A stretch of DNA of 16,160 bases from Oscillospiraceae bacterium (GCA_017472375.1 JAFUQL010000079.1:1-16160); one strand, 5' to 3'. Positions 7,936-14,709 are shown, counted from the stretch's first letter. A program made the numbers and translations. The notes: generated by a model from the letters alone, not told the origin.

Positions 7936-8313
7936 ATGCAGAGCAAAGAGCTTGCCATCCGCATCACCCAGGTGCTGGACAAGAAGAAGGCCGACAGCCT
8001 GAAGGTCCTGGGCATTGAGGATCTGACCGTCCTCACCGATTATTTTGTCATTGCCACCGGCACCTCCACCACCCATGTGAAGGCTCTGGCCGAGGAGGTG
8101 GAGTTCCAGATGGGGCAGCAGGGCGTTCCCGTCCTGCGCAGTGAGGGCTGGGACACCCAGCGTTGGATCCTGCTGGACTTCGGCGGCGTCATCGTCCATG
8201 TGTTCTGCCCCGACGCCCGCAACTACTACGATCTGGAGCATCTGTGGGCGGACGGTACCCCGCTGGATCTGTCCGAGTTTCTTGTGGAGCCGGACGCTGC
8301 CCCTGCTGAATAA
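7936..8313 (+). CDS. rsfS: Ribosomal silencing factor RsfS
   Basis: RsfS binds uL14 on the 50S subunit and blocks joining with 30S, lowering translation when nutrients are scarce. The 125-residue protein matches the family along its whole length. It has LTDYFVIATGTSTTHVKAL in the first half, then GWDTQRWILLDFGGVIVHVF and YYDLEHLW, the signature segments of this fold. AAGGAG at 7923-7928 fixes the start at 7936, which is 21 bases after the LCP stop. In B. subtilis the equivalent is yqeL in the same cluster. leuS follows after 67 bases with no visible terminator, so the two are probably co-transcribed. Confidence 0.95.
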   Translation: MQSKELAIRITQVLDKKKADSLKVLGIEDLTVLTDYFVIATGTSTTHVKALAEEVEFQMGQQGVPVLRSEGWDTQRWILLDFGGVIVHVFCPDARNYYDLEHLWADGTPLDLSEFLVEPDAAPAE

Positions 8314-8367
8314 CCTTGTTTCGTGAGATTGCTGTTGCAATTGGAATAAACCCATCGAATCAAAGCT

Positions 8368-8383
8368 GGAGTTGATCAAATTG
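8368..8383 (+). promoter_or_regulatory. Ribosome binding site and TTG start of leuS
   Basis: GGAG at 8368-8371 is nine bases before TTG at 8381, which begins a typical LeuS N-terminus (MKYDFKAVE). An in-frame TTG at 8372 directly abuts the GGAG and cannot use it. There is no in-frame ATG near this point. The weak site plus TTG suggests modest initiation. Confidence 0.7.
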
Positions 8384-10924
8384 AAGTATGATTTCAAGGC
8401 TGTAGAGGCCAAGTGGCAGAAGGTCTGGGACGACGAAAAGACCTTCGCCGCGAAAATCGACCATTCCAAACCCAAGTTCTACGCTCTGGTGGAGTTCCCG
8501 TACCCCTCCGGCGCGGGTCTGCATGTGGGTCATCCCCGCAGCTACACCGCTCTGGACGCGGTGTCCCGCAAGAAGCGCCTGTGCGGCTACAACGTGCTGT
8601 ACCCCATGGGCTGGGACGCCTTCGGTCTGCCCACCGAGAACTTCGCCATGAAGCACCACATCCACCCCGAGGTGGTCACCAAGGACAACGTGGCCCGTTT
8701 CAAGAGCCAGCTCAAGAGCCTGGGCCTGTCCTTTGACTGGGATCGCGAGGTCAACACCACCGACCCCGGCTACTACAAGTGGACCCAGTGGATCTTCCTG
8801 CAGATGTTCAAGCATGGTCTGGCCTACAAGAAGGAGATGAACGTCAACTGGTGCACCGGCTGCAAGGTCGTTCTGGCCAACGAAGAGGTCCTCAACGGCG
8901 TCTGTGAGCGCTGCGGCAGCCCCGTCGTCCACAAGGTCAAGAGCCAGTGGATGCTGAAGATCACCGCCTATGCCGACAAGCTGATCGACGGGCTGGAGGG
9001 TCTGGATTACATCGAGCGCGTGGCCACCCAGCAGAAGAACTGGATCGGCCGCTCCACCGGCGCCGAGGTCAACTTCGGCACCACCGCCGGCGATACCCTG
9101 ACCGTCTACACCACCCGCTGCGACACCCTGTTCGGCGCCACCTACATGGTCATCAGCCCTGAGCATGCCATGGTGAAGCAGTGGCTGGAGAACGGTACCA
9201 TCACCAACGGCGAGGCCGTCACCGCCTATCAGGCCGAGGCCGCCCGCAAGTCCGACTTCGAGCGCACCGAGCTGAACAAGGAGAAGACCGGCGTGAAGCT
9301 GGAGGGCGTGATGGGCATCAACCCCGTCAACGAGACCCAGATCCCCATCTTCATCTCCGATTACGTTCTGGCCACCTACGGCACCGGCGCCATCATGGCC
9401 GTGCCCGCCCACGACACCCGCGACTACGAGTTCGCCAAGGTGTTCGGTCTGCCCATCGTTGAGGTGGTCAAGGGCACCGCCGAGAGCAACCTGGACAAGG
9501 AGGCCTTTACCGATGTGGCCACCGGCACTCTGGTGAACAGCGGCTTCATCGACGGCCTGTCGGTCGCGGATGCTCAGGCCAAGATGATCCAGTGGCTGGA
9601 GGCCAACGGCAAGGGCCACGCTCAGGTCAACTACAAGCTGCGCGACTGGGTGTTCAGCCGTCAGCGCTACTGGGGCGAGCCCATCCCCATGGTGAACTGT
9701 GAGAAGTGCGGCTGGCAGCCCCTGCCCGAGAGCGAGCTGCCCCTGCGCCTGCCCGACATCACCGACTTCGAGCCCGGTGAGGACGGCGAGAGCCCGCTGG
9801 CCCGCCACACCGAGTGGGTCAGCACCACCTGCCCCTGCTGCGGCGGCCCCGCCAAGCGCGAGACCGACACCATGCCCCAGTGGGCCGGTTCCAGCTGGTA
9901 CTTCCTGCGCTACATGGATCCCCACAACGAGGACGCGCTGGCCAGCAAGGAGGCTCTGGAGTACTGGGGCCCCGTGGACTGGTACAACGGCGGCATGGAG
10001 CACACCACCCTGCACCTGCTGTACAGCCGCTTCTGGCATAAGTTCCTGTACGACATCGGCGTGGTGCCCACCGCTGAGCCCTACGCCAAGCGCACCAGCC
10101 ACGGCATGATCCTGGGCCTGAACCCCCACAGCTTCGTCAACCTGCCTGCCGACGAGCAGAAGGCTCTGCTGGAGCAGTACGGCAGTGAGAAGGCAGCCCG
10201 CGAGGCGCTGGTGGAGAAGTACGGTGAGATGGCCGAGCATCCCATCGTGAAGATGTCCAAGAGCCTGGGCAACGTGGTCAACCCCGATGATATCATCCGG
10301 GATTACGGCGCCGACACCATGCGTATGTACGAGATGTTCATCGGTGACTTTGAGAAGGCCGCTCCCTGGAACACCGCTTCCATCAAGGGTTGCAAGCGCT
10401 TCCTGGATCGCACCTGGAACCTGCAGGACAAGCTGGTGGCGGGCGAGGGCTACCGCCCCGAGGTGGAGGCCCTGATGCACCGCACCATCAAGAAGGTGGG
10501 CGAGGACATCGAGCAGCTGAAGCACAACACCGCCATCGCTGCCCTGATGACCCTGCTGAACACCTTCGAGGAGAAGGGCGGCTGCACCCGCGATGAGTAC
10601 AAGACCCTGCTGATCCTGCTGAACCCCTTCGCTCCCCACATCACCGAGGAGCTCTGGCAGCTGGTGGGCGGCGAGGGTCAGATCGCCCAGAACGCATGGC
10701 CCGTCTACGAGGACGCCAAGTGCGTGGAGAGCACCGTGGAGATCGCGGTGCAGGTCAACGGCAAGATCAAGGCCCGCCTGAAGGTGCCCGCCGACATCGA
10801 GGCCGCCGACGCCATCGCCACCGCCAAGGCCGAGCCCGCCGTGGCCGCCGCCCTGGCCGGCAAGACCGTGGTGAAGGAGATCTACGTCAAGGGCAAGCTG
10901 GTCAATCTGGCTGCCAAGGGCTGA
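8381..10924 (+). CDS. leuS: Leucyl-tRNA synthetase
   Basis: This class I aminoacyl-tRNA synthetase charges tRNA-Leu. The 847-residue length is normal for bacteria. In order it shows the HIGH-type motif HVGH 48-51, a zinc-binding pair C158/C161 and C175/C178, the CP1 editing domain with TTRCDT 244-249 and HDTRDYEF from 344 (Asp345 is the conserved editing aspartate), a second cysteine set C440/C443 and C484/C487, KMSKS 624-628, an anticodon-binding helical domain (FAPHITEELW), and the C-terminal VNGKIKARL region. The start is TTG at 8381 rather than the closer-packed TTG at 8372. Codon use is strongly C- and G-ending, as in a highly expressed gene. No T-box leader is present in the short upstream gap. 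Confidence 0.97.
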   Translation: MKYDFKAVEAKWQKVWDDEKTFAAKIDHSKPKFYALVEFPYPSGAGLHVGHPRSYTALDAVSRKKRLCGYNVLYPMGWDAFGLPTENFAMKHHIHPEVVTKDNVARFKSQLKSLGLSFDWDREVNTTDPGYYKWTQWIFLQMFKHGLAYKKEMNVNWCTGCKVVLANEEVLNGVCERCGSPVVHKVKSQWMLKITAYADKLIDGLEGLDYIERVATQQKNWIGRSTGAEVNFGTTAGDTLTVYTTRCDTLFGATYMVISPEHAMVKQWLENGTITNGEAVTAYQAEAARKSDFERTELNKEKTGVKLEGVMGINPVNETQIPIFISDYVLATYGTGAIMAVPAHDTRDYEFAKVFGLPIVEVVKGTAESNLDKEAFTDVATGTLVNSGFIDGLSVADAQAKMIQWLEANGKGHAQVNYKLRDWVFSRQRYWGEPIPMVNCEKCGWQPLPESELPLRLPDITDFEPGEDGESPLARHTEWVSTTCPCCGGPAKRETDTMPQWAGSSWYFLRYMDPHNEDALASKEALEYWGPVDWYNGGMEHTTLHLLYSRFWHKFLYDIGVVPTAEPYAKRTSHGMILGLNPHSFVNLPADEQKALLEQYGSEKAAREALVEKYGEMAEHPIVKMSKSLGNVVNPDDIIRDYGADTMRMYEMFIGDFEKAAPWNTASIKGCKRFLDRTWNLQDKLVAGEGYRPEVEALMHRTIKKVGEDIEQLKHNTAIAALMTLLNTFEEKGGCTRDEYKTLLILLNPFAPHITEELWQLVGGEGQIAQNAWPVYEDAKCVESTVEIAVQVNGKIKARLKVPADIEAADAIATAKAEPAVAAALAGKTVVKEIYVKGKLVNLAAKG

Positions 10925-10939
10925 TCCCGCAAATTTGCT

Positions 10940-10966
10940 AAAAGGGCCGGATGCCTGAGCCCTTTT
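10940..10966 (+). terminator. Probable terminator after leuS
   Basis: AAAAGGGC (10940-10947) pairs with GCCCTTTT (10959-10966) around an 11-base loop, 15 bases after the leuS stop. The T-run is only four bases and is part of the stem, so strength is probably moderate. A second GC-rich hairpin without T-run (10979-11001) follows. The remaining stretch up to the rpsU promoter shows no gene. Confidence 0.55.
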
Positions 10967-11106
10967 CATACAGGCGGAGGGGCGTGCCGCAGGGCCGCCC
11001 CACACCCGCTGGCTGCAGAGAGAAGGAAGGATGCGCCGCCCACGGGCAAAAGCGCGCAGCTTAATTCTAAATTTTTTGTGAATCCGTAAAAACAGGCAAA
11101 AACCGG

Positions 11107-11136
11107 TTGACAGGCAGGCGGATTCCATTGTATAAT
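11107..11136 (+). promoter_or_regulatory. Consensus vegetative promoter of rpsU
   Basis: TTGACA (11107-11112) and TATAAT (11131-11136) are both perfect housekeeping-sigma hexamers, separated by 18 bases and preceded by AT-rich sequence. The predicted start of transcription is near 11143, giving a leader of about 55 bases before rpsU. This is the strongest promoter visible in the window. Confidence 0.92.
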
Positions 11137-11150
11137 CAATCTGTTGATTA
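11133..11150. promoter_or_regulatory. Operator-like dyad over the rpsU -10 and start site
   Basis: TAATCAA (11133-11139) and TTGATTA (11144-11150) form a perfect 7-bp inverted repeat around TCTG. It overlaps the -10 hexamer and the predicted start site, the usual place for a repressor operator. In RNA it would form only a weak hairpin. No candidate regulator is encoded in the window. Confidence 0.45.
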
Positions 11151-11197
11151 CTCTGTAGCAACGCAACTCCTGCCGCAGGCCAAGGGAGGGAAATAAG

Positions 11198-11374
11198 ATG
11201 TCGGAAATTCGTGTCAAGGACGGCGAGTCTCTGGAGAGCGCTCTGCGTCGCTTTAAGCGTTCCACCGCTCGCAGCGGCGTGCTGGCTGAGGTTCGCAAGC
11301 GCGAGGCTTACGAGAAGCCCTCTGTGAAGCGCAAGAAGAAGTCCGAAGCCGCCCGCAAGCGCAAGTTCAAGTAA
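11198..11374 (+). CDS. rpsU: Small ribosomal subunit protein bS21
   Basis: This 58-residue, highly basic protein of the 30S subunit takes part in initiation and mRNA selection near the anti-Shine-Dalgarno region. The sequence begins MSEIRVKDGESLESALRRFK and ends in a Lys/Arg-rich tail (SVKRKKKSEAARKRKFK), as in other bS21 proteins of this size. AAGGGAGGG at 11183-11190 is a very strong ribosome binding site. The gene is monocistronic: it has its own consensus promoter upstream and a strong terminator downstream. Its codon use (CGC, AAG, GAG) is that of a highly expressed gene. It is a small gene easily missed by length cut-offs. Confidence 0.96.
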   Translation: MSEIRVKDGESLESALRRFKRSTARSGVLAEVRKREAYEKPSVKRKKKSEAARKRKFK

Positions 11375-11430
11375 TTGAGCTTTCAGTGCGGAACCGTGAA
11401 AGACGGAAATGCACCCGCAGGGGTGCAGTA

Positions 11431-11468
11431 AAGCGGACCCGGTTTGCCGGGTCCGCTTCTATTTTTTA
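11431..11468 (+). terminator. Strong intrinsic terminator of rpsU
   Basis: A perfect 12-bp stem AAGCGGACCCGG / CCGGGTCCGCTT (11431-11442 and 11447-11458) with a TTTG loop is followed by CTATTTTTT. Two smaller hairpins precede it: CTTTCA/TGAAAG (11380-11402) and GCACCC/GGGTGC (11411-11426). The series starts soon after the rpsU stop and may also protect the transcript end. Confidence 0.93.
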
Positions 11469-11477
11469 TCAGACAAT

Positions 11478-11499
11478 CGGGCGGCGCACCGTCCGCCCG
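11478..11499 (+). other. Hairpin in the yqeG leader
   Basis: CGGGCGG (11478-11484) pairs with CCGCCCG (11493-11499), with an 8-base loop, between the rpsU terminator and the yqeG ribosome binding site. There is no T-run after it, so it is not a terminator. It may influence mRNA stability or translation of yqeG. Confidence 0.35.
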
Positions 11500-11526
11500 T
11501 GAAAAGCCCCGAAAGGAGCCATCGCC

Positions 11527-12030
11527 ATGATCATCACCCCGGAATACCTGTTTGAGAATGTGACCCACATCACCCCGGAATTCCTGCGCAGTCAGGGCAT
11601 CCGCGGGCTGGTGCTGGACGTGGACAACACCCTCACCGGCGACGAGAGCCAGAAGCTGGACGACGAGGTGCGAGACTGGCTGGACGCGCTGCGGCAGGCG
11701 GGCATCGCCCTGACCATTGCCTCCAACAACAAGGCGGAGCGGGTGAGACCTTTTGCCGACCGGGTGGGGCTGCAGTTCGTGGCTCTGTCCTGCAAGCCGC
11801 TGCCGGTGGGCCTGATGGTGGCCCGCCGCCGCCTGGGGCTTGCCCGCCGCGAAATGGCCATTGTGGGCGACCAGCTCTTCACCGACCGCATGGCGGGCGG
11901 CCTGTACGGCATCCGCGCCTATGTGGTGGTGCCCCGGGGCAAGGACGTGAACAAGGGCGTCAAGGCCAAGCGCAAGCTGGAGGCCCCCTTCATCCGCCGC
12001 TACTACGAGAGGGGAGGCAAGCTGCTGTGA
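11527..12030 (+). CDS. yqeG: YqeG-family HAD phosphatase (class IIIA)
   Basis: This 167-residue HAD-superfamily hydrolase has motif I LDVDNTLTG (nucleophile Asp31, general acid Asp33), motif II TIASNN (62-67) and the motif IV segment VGDQLFTDRMAG. The YqeG family is related to yeast Gep4 phosphatidylglycerophosphate phosphatase, so a role in phosphatidylglycerol synthesis is plausible but inferred. AAAGGAG at 11512-11518 sets the start. It follows the rpsU terminator by 58 bases, with no clear promoter in between. Its TGA overlaps the GTG of the next gene (GTGA), so translation of the pair is coupled. In B. subtilis, yqeG lies in the same cluster as yqeI-nadD-yqeK. Here it is separated by leuS and rpsU. 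Confidence 0.92.
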   Translation: MIITPEYLFENVTHITPEFLRSQGIRGLVLDVDNTLTGDESQKLDDEVRDWLDALRQAGIALTIASNNKAERVRPFADRVGLQFVALSCKPLPVGLMVARRRLGLARREMAIVGDQLFTDRMAGGLYGIRAYVVVPRGKDVNKGVKAKRKLEAPFIRRYYERGGKLL

Positions 12031-12878
12031 GCATTCGGTTCGGTACCGCCGGCACCAGCGAGAGCTTCAAGGCCATGGGCTACAAGAACAGCCTGGACGT
12101 GCCGGAGTACACCGCCCGGTTTGGGCTGAACGCCTTCGAGTACCAGTGCGGCCGGGGCGTGCGGCTGGGCGAGGACAAGGGCCGGGAGATGGCCCGACGC
12201 GGCGCAGAGCGGGACATCCGATTCAGCCTGCATGCGCCCTATTTCATCAGCATGAGCAGCCTTGAGGAGGACAAGCGGCTGAACAGCATCAACTATGTGC
12301 TGGACAGCTGCCGCGCTGTGGACTGGCTGGGCGGCAGCCGGGTGATCTTCCACTCGGGCAGCTGCGGCAAGCAGAGCCGCGAGGCCGCGCTGGAAAAGGC
12401 CGTGGATACCCTGCAGCGCATGGTGGAGGCGGTGGACGCCGCCGGATTCGGCCACCTGACCCTGTGCCCGGAGACCATGGGCAAGGTGGGGCAGCTGGGC
12501 ACTCTGGACGAGGTTCTGGCCCTGTGCCGGGTGGATGCCCGCATCACCCCCTGCATTGATTTCGGCCACCTGAACGCCCGGGATCAGGGCAGCATCCGCA
12601 CCAAGGCGGACTACGCCGCCATTCTGGACCGGATGGTAGATGTGCTGCAGGACGAGCGCGCCGCGCGGTTCCATGCGCATTTTTCCAAGATCCAGTACAC
12701 TGCCGGCGGCGAGAAGTGCCATCTGACCTTCGCCGACACCCAGTACGGTCCGGACTTCGAGCCGCTGCTGGAGCTGTGCTATGAACGCAGGCTGGAGCCG
12801 GTCATCATCTGTGAGAGTGCCGGCACCCAGGCTGAGGATGCCCGCACCATGATGGAATACTACCACGCACTGGGCTAA
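12027..12878 (+). CDS. Endonuclease IV-like TIM-barrel protein
   Basis: The 283-residue protein resembles the AP endonuclease 2/endonuclease IV (Nfo) superfamily, zinc-dependent TIM barrels that nick DNA at abasic sites or isomerise sugars. Family-like elements in order are FSLHAPY (H69), FHSGS (H109), CPETMGK (E149), CIDFGHLNA (D178, H181), FHAHFSK (H216), GGEKCHLTF (H232) and ICESAG (E263). These match eight of the nine metal ligands of Nfo. The DxH pair of Nfo appears as KCH, so one aspartate ligand seems missing. Length is normal for Nfo. It starts with GTG at 12027, overlapping the yqeG stop by four bases, with GGGGAGG at 12011-12017. Abasic-site repair is the leading guess; a different sugar-phosphate substrate is possible. 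Confidence 0.8.
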   Translation: MSIRFGTAGTSESFKAMGYKNSLDVPEYTARFGLNAFEYQCGRGVRLGEDKGREMARRGAERDIRFSLHAPYFISMSSLEEDKRLNSINYVLDSCRAVDWLGGSRVIFHSGSCGKQSREAALEKAVDTLQRMVEAVDAAGFGHLTLCPETMGKVGQLGTLDEVLALCRVDARITPCIDFGHLNARDQGSIRTKADYAAILDRMVDVLQDERAARFHAHFSKIQYTAGGEKCHLTFADTQYGPDFEPLLELCYERRLEPVIICESAGTQAEDARTMMEYYHALG

Positions 12879-12891
12879 GGTTGTCCCGCCG

Positions 12892-12922
12892 GAGCGGTTA
12901 GCCGGCATGAACCGCTCATGCC
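12892..12922 (+). other. Two overlapping inverted repeats after the endonuclease IV-like gene
   Basis: GAGCGGTT (12892-12899) pairs with AACCGCTC (12910-12917). GGCATGA (12904-12910) pairs with TCATGCC (12916-12922). The two stems share bases and cannot both form. An A-run follows, not a T-run, so this is not a plus-strand intrinsic terminator. It may be incidental or a 3' mRNA end structure. Confidence 0.35.
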
Positions 12923-12975
12923 CGAAAAAAGACCGGTATTTGCCGCCGCCGCGCCCCTTTTCTATGCAAAACCCC

Positions 12976-13004
12976 TTGAAAAGGCAGGCGTTTTCGGGTA
13001 AAAT
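12976..13004 (+). promoter_or_regulatory. Promoter of efp
   Basis: TTGAAA (12976-12981) and TAAAAT (12999-13004) are separated by 17 bases, each one mismatch from consensus, in a locally AT-rich region. Predicted transcription starts near 13011, leaving a leader of about 50 bases before efp. The -35 lies in one arm of a short inverted repeat, CCTTTTC / GAAAAGG, ending at 12984. Confidence 0.8.
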
Positions 13005-13059
13005 ATACATCAGATATGTGCCAGTAAATTATCTAATATATTTCTTGGAGGTTTCCGAT

Positions 13060-13623
13060 ATGATTTCTGCAGGCGATTTTCGCAATGGCGTGACCTTTGA
13101 AGAGGATGGCAAGGTCCTCCAGGTCGTCGAGTTCCAGCATGTGAAGCCCGGTAAGGGCGCTGCCTTCGTGCGCACCAAGACCAAGAACGTGCTGACCGGC
13201 GCCGTGACCGAGACCAGCTACAACCCCAGCGCCAAGTTCCCCACCGCCTTCATCGAGCGCCGCGAGATGCAGTACTCCTACAACGACGGTGAGCTGTACT
13301 ACTTCATGGACATGGAGACCTACGAGCAGGTTCCCGTCGGCACCGACGACCTGGGCGACGCCTTCAAGTTCGCCAAGGAGGAGATGATCTGCAAGGTCCT
13401 GTCCTACAAGGGCAAGGTCTTCGCCGTTGAGATCCCCAACTTCGTCGAGCTGGTCATCACCGAGACCGAGCCCGGCTTCAAGGGCAACACTGCCACCAAC
13501 ACCCTGAAGCCCGCCAAGGTCGAGACCGGTGCTGAGATCCGCGTGCCCCTGTTCATCAACGAGGGCGACCTGATCCGCATCGATACCCGCACCGGCGAGT
13601 ACATGGAGCGCGTGAACAAGTAA
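13060..13623 (+). CDS. efp: Translation elongation factor P
   Basis: EF-P enters the ribosomal E site and relieves stalling at consecutive prolines. The 187-residue protein has the normal three-domain length: a KOW-like domain I starting MISAGDFRNG, with the tip loop KPGKGAAFVRTK placing Lys32 at the position that is post-translationally modified in many bacteria; a middle OB domain; and a C-terminal domain ending with GDLIRIDTRTGEYMERV. The start at 13060 is set by GGAGG at 13047-13051. An upstream in-frame ATG at 12907 would add 51 residues that run through the promoter, and is rejected. The gene has its own promoter and terminator. No EF-P modification enzyme is encoded in the window. Confidence 0.97.
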   Translation: MISAGDFRNGVTFEEDGKVLQVVEFQHVKPGKGAAFVRTKTKNVLTGAVTETSYNPSAKFPTAFIERREMQYSYNDGELYYFMDMETYEQVPVGTDDLGDAFKFAKEEMICKVLSYKGKVFAVEIPNFVELVITETEPGFKGNTATNTLKPAKVETGAEIRVPLFINEGDLIRIDTRTGEYMERVNK

Positions 13624-13655
13624 GCTGCGCCCCACCTTTTTCAACTGCAAAAAAT

Positions 13656-13695
13656 GCCGTGCGGCGGCTTTGAACGGCTCCCGCACGGCTTTTTT
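13656..13695 (+). terminator. Intrinsic terminator of efp
   Basis: GCCGTGCGG (13656-13664) pairs with CCGCACGGC (13681-13689) around a 16-base loop, followed by six T residues (13690-13695). An A-run before the stem would extend pairing. It begins 32 bases after the efp stop. The next gene starts only 35 bases after the T-run. Confidence 0.9.
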
Positions 13696-13730
13696 AAACC
13701 AACCAACCCAAACACCAAAGGAGAAAGACC

Positions 13731-14174
13731 ATGGAACTGAAGGAAAAATGCGCTTACATCAAGGGCTTGATGGACGGCCTGGAGCTGGACGCTTCCACCA
13801 AGGAGGGCAAGGTCCTGAACGCGATGATGGAGCTGCTGACCGAGCTGACCTCCACTGTCGTTGCTCTGGACGACGAGATGGACCAGGTGTACGATGAGCT
13901 GGATGCCATCGACGAGGACATGGACGAGCTGGAGACCTTCGTGTACGGCGAGGAAGAGGACGAGGACGACGAGGACGATGAGGAGTGCGAGGAGGCTTGC
14001 TACGAGCTGACCTGCCCCAACTGCGGTGAGGTCACCGTGGTGGACGAGGAGACCCTCATGAGCGAGGAGATCAGCTGCGCCAGCTGCGGCGCTGCCTTCG
14101 ACATCGAGTTCGGCTCCTGCGACGGCGACTGTGAAGCCTGCGCCGAGGAGTGCCCCACTGAGGGTGAGGAGTAA
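13731..14174 (+). CDS. CD1247-like acidic zinc-ribbon protein, function unknown
   Basis: The 147-residue protein resembles the clostridial proteins carrying the CD1247 N-terminal domain, whose function is not known and which are sometimes mis-labelled as AraC regulators. An N-terminal helical domain (1-72) has heptad-like acidic segments. A run of Glu/Asp at 74-85 follows, then a zinc ribbon with C95-x2-C98 and C116-x2-C119. Extra cysteines lie at 86 and 90, and in a C-terminal cluster at 130, 134, 137 and 141, which could bind a second metal. The protein is extremely acidic. AAAGGAG (13717-13723) sets the start at 13731. The gene is sandwiched between two terminators, with only 35 bases after the efp one, so its promoter is unclear and read-through from efp is likely. 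Confidence 0.8.
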   Translation: MELKEKCAYIKGLMDGLELDASTKEGKVLNAMMELLTELTSTVVALDDEMDQVYDELDAIDEDMDELETFVYGEEEDEDDEDDEECEEACYELTCPNCGEVTVVDEETLMSEEISCASCGAAFDIEFGSCDGDCEACAEECPTEGEE

Positions 14175-14217
14175 GGCATCTGCCGGGATCGTTCCCCGCG
14201 ACCTGAATAAGACTTGA

Positions 14218-14251
14218 AAAAGCGCTGTGCAGGCCCCTGCACAGCGCTTTT
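14218..14251 (+). terminator. Terminator of the CD1247-like gene
   Basis: A nearly perfect palindrome with a 15-bp stem: AAAAGCGCTGTGCAG (14218-14232) pairs with CTGCACAGCGCTTTT (14237-14251). Being symmetrical, with A and T ends, it could work in both directions. It lies 43 bases after the stop codon. Confidence 0.9.
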
Positions 14252-14294
14252 ATTGTTGAATGGAGACTTACCCGGGCTTACCCCGGGCAAGGGC

Positions 14295-14345
14295 AAAAAA
14301 ACGCCGCTGGCGCACCGAAACGGGCGCTCTGGCGGCGGTCTTTTT
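14295..14345. terminator. Bidirectional terminator between convergent genes
   Basis: GCCGC...GCGC-A-CCG-AAA-CGG-GCGC...GCGGC forms an interrupted hairpin at about 14303-14335. It is flanked by A7 on the left (T7 for the minus strand) and TCTTTTT on the right. It probably ends the minus-strand gene at 14362 and backs up the plus-strand terminator. To its left, CTTACCCGGG is followed by a near copy, CTTACCCCGGG (about 14267-14287). Confidence 0.75.
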
Positions 14346-14361
14346 ATGTGTGTGGCCGAAC

Positions 14362-14649
14362 TTACTTCTTGCCGGCGGCATCGCGCAGGGCACGCTCCAG
14401 CCAGATGCAGCCGAAGTCCAGCGCAGTGTACAGGCCGACCTTGGTGCTCTGCTTCACCACGCGCTCCTGGGGAGCCTTGGTGGTATCGGTGGACAGCAGC
14501 ATCACCTGGATCTTATCTGCCACATTGTCCTTCTCGGTGAGGACCTGCATGAAGATCACGAAGGGATCGGACATATTGCCATAGTAGATCTCCTTGCCGC
14601 AGCGCACCAGCGGGCGGCCGCGGTAGGTCAGTTTGGGGGTGAACGTCAT
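14362..14649 (-). CDS. Conserved-looking hypothetical protein, 95 residues
   Basis: I do not recognise a named family. The 95-residue product begins MTFTPKLTYRGRPLVRCGKE and continues IYYGNMSDPFVIFMQVL, then VADKIQVMLLSTDT, ending with a hydrophobic-amphipathic LDFGCIWLERAL segment and a basic tail. It has no signal peptide or transmembrane helix and looks like a small soluble alpha/beta protein. The start at 14649 is supported by AAGGAGG (14666-14660), 10 bases upstream. A further in-frame ATG at 14670 would place the Shine-Dalgarno inside the coding region. Normal codon use and good initiation signals support a real gene. Its leader carries a promoter-like site followed by a terminator hairpin, so expression may be conditional. 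Confidence 0.8.
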   Translation of the reverse strand: MTFTPKLTYRGRPLVRCGKEIYYGNMSDPFVIFMQVLTEKDNVADKIQVMLLSTDTTKAPQERVVKQSTKVGLYTALDFGCIWLERALRDAAGKK

Positions 14650-14682
14650 ATTCAAAACGCCTCCTTGCAAGTTGTATGTATA

Positions 14683-14705
14683 CCCGCGCAGAACAAGGCT
14701 GCGGG
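14683..14705 (-). other. Second leader hairpin before the 95-residue gene
   Basis: On the minus strand CCCGCAG (14705-14699) pairs with CTGCG-CG-GG (14691-14683), with a two-base bulge and a 7-base loop. It ends about 17 bases before the Shine-Dalgarno. It might affect ribosome access or be incidental. Confidence 0.35.
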
Positions 14706-14709
14706 GAAG

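Noticed and set aside
8314..8380. T-box riboswitch before leuS
   Set aside because: The gap is only 67 bases and has no terminator, specifier stem or T-box sequence.
6361..8475. 704-codon minus-strand frame opposite LCP and rsfS
   Set aside because: Antisense shadow of high-GC codons, with His/Val/Gly-rich composition and no recognisable domain.
11031..11081. 16-codon basic ORF (starts MRRPRAKARS) after GAAGGAAGG, upstream of the rpsU promoter
   Set aside because: It is too short, lies in a region with no promoter of its own and has no second line of support.
8360..11161. 933-codon open frame on the minus strand opposite leuS
   Set aside because: It is a mirror of GC-rich third positions in leuS. 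The translation is low-complexity Gly/Val/Leu/His sequence without motifs, and leuS is certain.
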